The notes under the pieces are model-generated. The model had not been told where the DNA came from and searched no databases. It saw nothing but the letters and a program-made list of their open reading frames with translations. A DNA stretch of 64,000 bases from Geodermatophilus pulveris (GTDB lineage: Bacteria; Actinomycetota; Actinomycetes; Mycobacteriales; Geodermatophilaceae): assembly GCF_900188375.1 (NCBI RefSeq), contig NZ_FZOO01000001.1, forward strand, positions 558,001-622,000. The letters are read 5' to 3'. Positions 63,225 to 64,000 of the stretch are shown here, piece by piece (the stretch's first letter is position 1; every line of letters starts with the position of its first letter). Both the position numbers and the translations under genes were made by a program.

Positions 63225-64000
63225 CCCGCGTCGCCGTCCTCGGCGCCGGCTCCTGGGGCACCACGTTCGCCAAGGTGCTGGCCGACGCGGGCTGCTCGGT
63301 GCTGCTGCACGCCCGCCGGCCGGAGCTGGCGGGGACGATCGGGGAGACGCGGCAGAACCCCGACTACCTGCCCGGCATCCGGCTGCCCGACCGGCTGCGG
63401 GCGACCGCCGACCCCGCCGAGGCGCTCGCCGGCGCCGAGATCGTGGTGCTCGCCGTCCCCTCCCAGTCGCTGCGGGCCAACCTCGGCGAGTGGGCGCCGC
63501 TGCTGCCGGCCGACGCGGTCCTGCTGTCGCTGATGAAGGGCATCGAGCTCGGCAGCACCAAGCGGATGAGCGAGGTGATCTGCGAGGTCACCGGCGCGGG
63601 CCCGGACCGGGTCGCCGCGCTGTCGGGCCCCAACCTGGCCCGCGAGATCGCCGAGGAGCAGCCGGCCGCGACCGTGGTGGCCTGCCCCGACCGCGAGCGG
63701 GCCGCCCAGGTGCAGGCCGCCTGCCACACCCCCTACTTCCGGCCGTACACGAACGCCGACCTGGTCGGCTGCGAGCTCGGCGGCGCGGTCAAGAACGTCA
63801 TCGCGCTGGCCTGCGGCATCACCGAGGGGATGGGCTTCGGCGACAACACCCGGGCCTCGCTGATCACCCGCGGCCTGGCCGAGACCGCCCGGCTGGGCGC
63901 GGCGCTCGGCGCCGAGCCGACCACCTTCGCGGGGCTCGCGGGCCTCGGGGACCTGGTGGCCACCTGCAGCTCCCCGCTGTCGCGCAACCGCACCTTCGGC
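63221..64000 (+). CDS. gpsA: Glycerol-3-phosphate dehydrogenase [NAD(P)], N-terminal part (cut by window end)
   Basis: The first 260 residues of GpsA, which reduces dihydroxyacetone phosphate to glycerol-3-phosphate for lipid synthesis. The Rossmann motif is [21 protein letters not shown] (5-25), followed by [32 protein letters not shown] and the catalytic [32 protein letters not shown], including the active lysine. The GTG overlaps the PlsC-like stop codon. The frame is open to the window edge; only the C-terminal part is missing. Confidence 0.96.
   Translation, partial: MTRVAVLGAGSWGTTFAKVLADAGCSVLLHARRPELAGTIGETRQNPDYLPGIRLPDRLRATADPAEALAGAEIVVLAVPSQSLRANLGEWAPLLPADAVLLSLMKGIELGSTKRMSEVICEVTGAGPDRVAALSGPNLAREIAEEQPAATVVACPDRERAAQVQAACHTPYFRPYTNADLVGCELGGAVKNVIALACGITEGMGFGDNTRASLITRGLAETARLGAALGAEPTTFAGLAGLGDLVATCSSPLSRNRTFG

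Overview
This window is very high-GC actinobacterial chromosome. GTG starts are common, many genes have no Shine-Dalgarno but a TAnnnT box 6-8 nt upstream, and the gene families and gene order match the core of high-GC Actinomycetota. The protein style suggests Geodermatophilaceae or a close relative; that is an inference from the sequence alone. It looks like ordinary chromosome: I see no integrase, transposase, CRISPR array or phage gene.

Layout. (1) 1-10523 is an alpha-glucan/trehalose block: mak (partial), treS and glgE on the minus strand, divergent glgP, an FHA-domain protein, and glgX on the minus strand. (2) 10592-15870 holds an ABC ATPase, two multi-spanning GT-C-like membrane proteins and an enoyl-CoA hydratase. 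(3) 15996-31567 is housekeeping: etfBA, an MFS transporter, iscS-mnmA, a MetE-like protein, a cation/proton antiporter fused to a UBP zinc finger (minus), ligA, an ACT protein (minus) and gatC-gatA-small membrane protein-gatB. (4) 31645-34098 (minus) has an LppZ-like lipoprotein, a PH-domain protein and an XRE regulator. (5) 34189-46694 is branched-chain amino acid and serine synthesis: ilvD, a GGDEF/EAL protein, a leader-peptide attenuator followed by ilvB, ilvN and ilvC, two membrane proteins (minus), serA and leuB. (6) 46925-51233 has an ABM protein (minus), a FAH-family protein, gltX, a CPBP protease, tRNA-Gln(CTG) and two identical tRNA-Glu(CTC). (7) 51442-55749 is a galactose module: galT, galK, a sodium:solute symporter and a small membrane protein. 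(8) 55771-64000 has an NdgR-type IclR regulator (minus) divergent from leuCD, then mutT1, ppk and fbiD (minus), a PlsC-like acyltransferase and gpsA (cut by the window end).

The genes form clear groups. GlgE, TreS and Mak convert trehalose to maltose-1-phosphate and on to glucan, while GlgP and GlgX take glucan apart. IlvB/N/C/D, LeuB/C/D and SerA cover most of Val/Leu/Ile and the first step of serine synthesis. GatCAB, GltX, tRNA-Gln and tRNA-Glu sit close together and are functionally linked, because GatCAB converts Glu-tRNA(Gln) to Gln-tRNA(Gln). From memory, the order etfBA-iscS-mnmA-MetE-like-ligA-ACT-gatCAB-lppZ-PH-ilvBNC-serA-leuB-FAH-gltX-tRNAs-IclR-leuCD-mutT1-ppk-fbiD-gpsA parallels Mycobacterium tuberculosis Rv3029c to Rv2982c.

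The most distinctive non-coding content is a family of about 60-bp intergenic hairpin elements at seven places. They share a fixed core but have arms that change in a base-pair-conserving way. The ilvB leader is also notable: an apparently leaderless 11-residue peptide containing Leu-Leu-Leu-Val-Val ahead of a U-tailed terminator.
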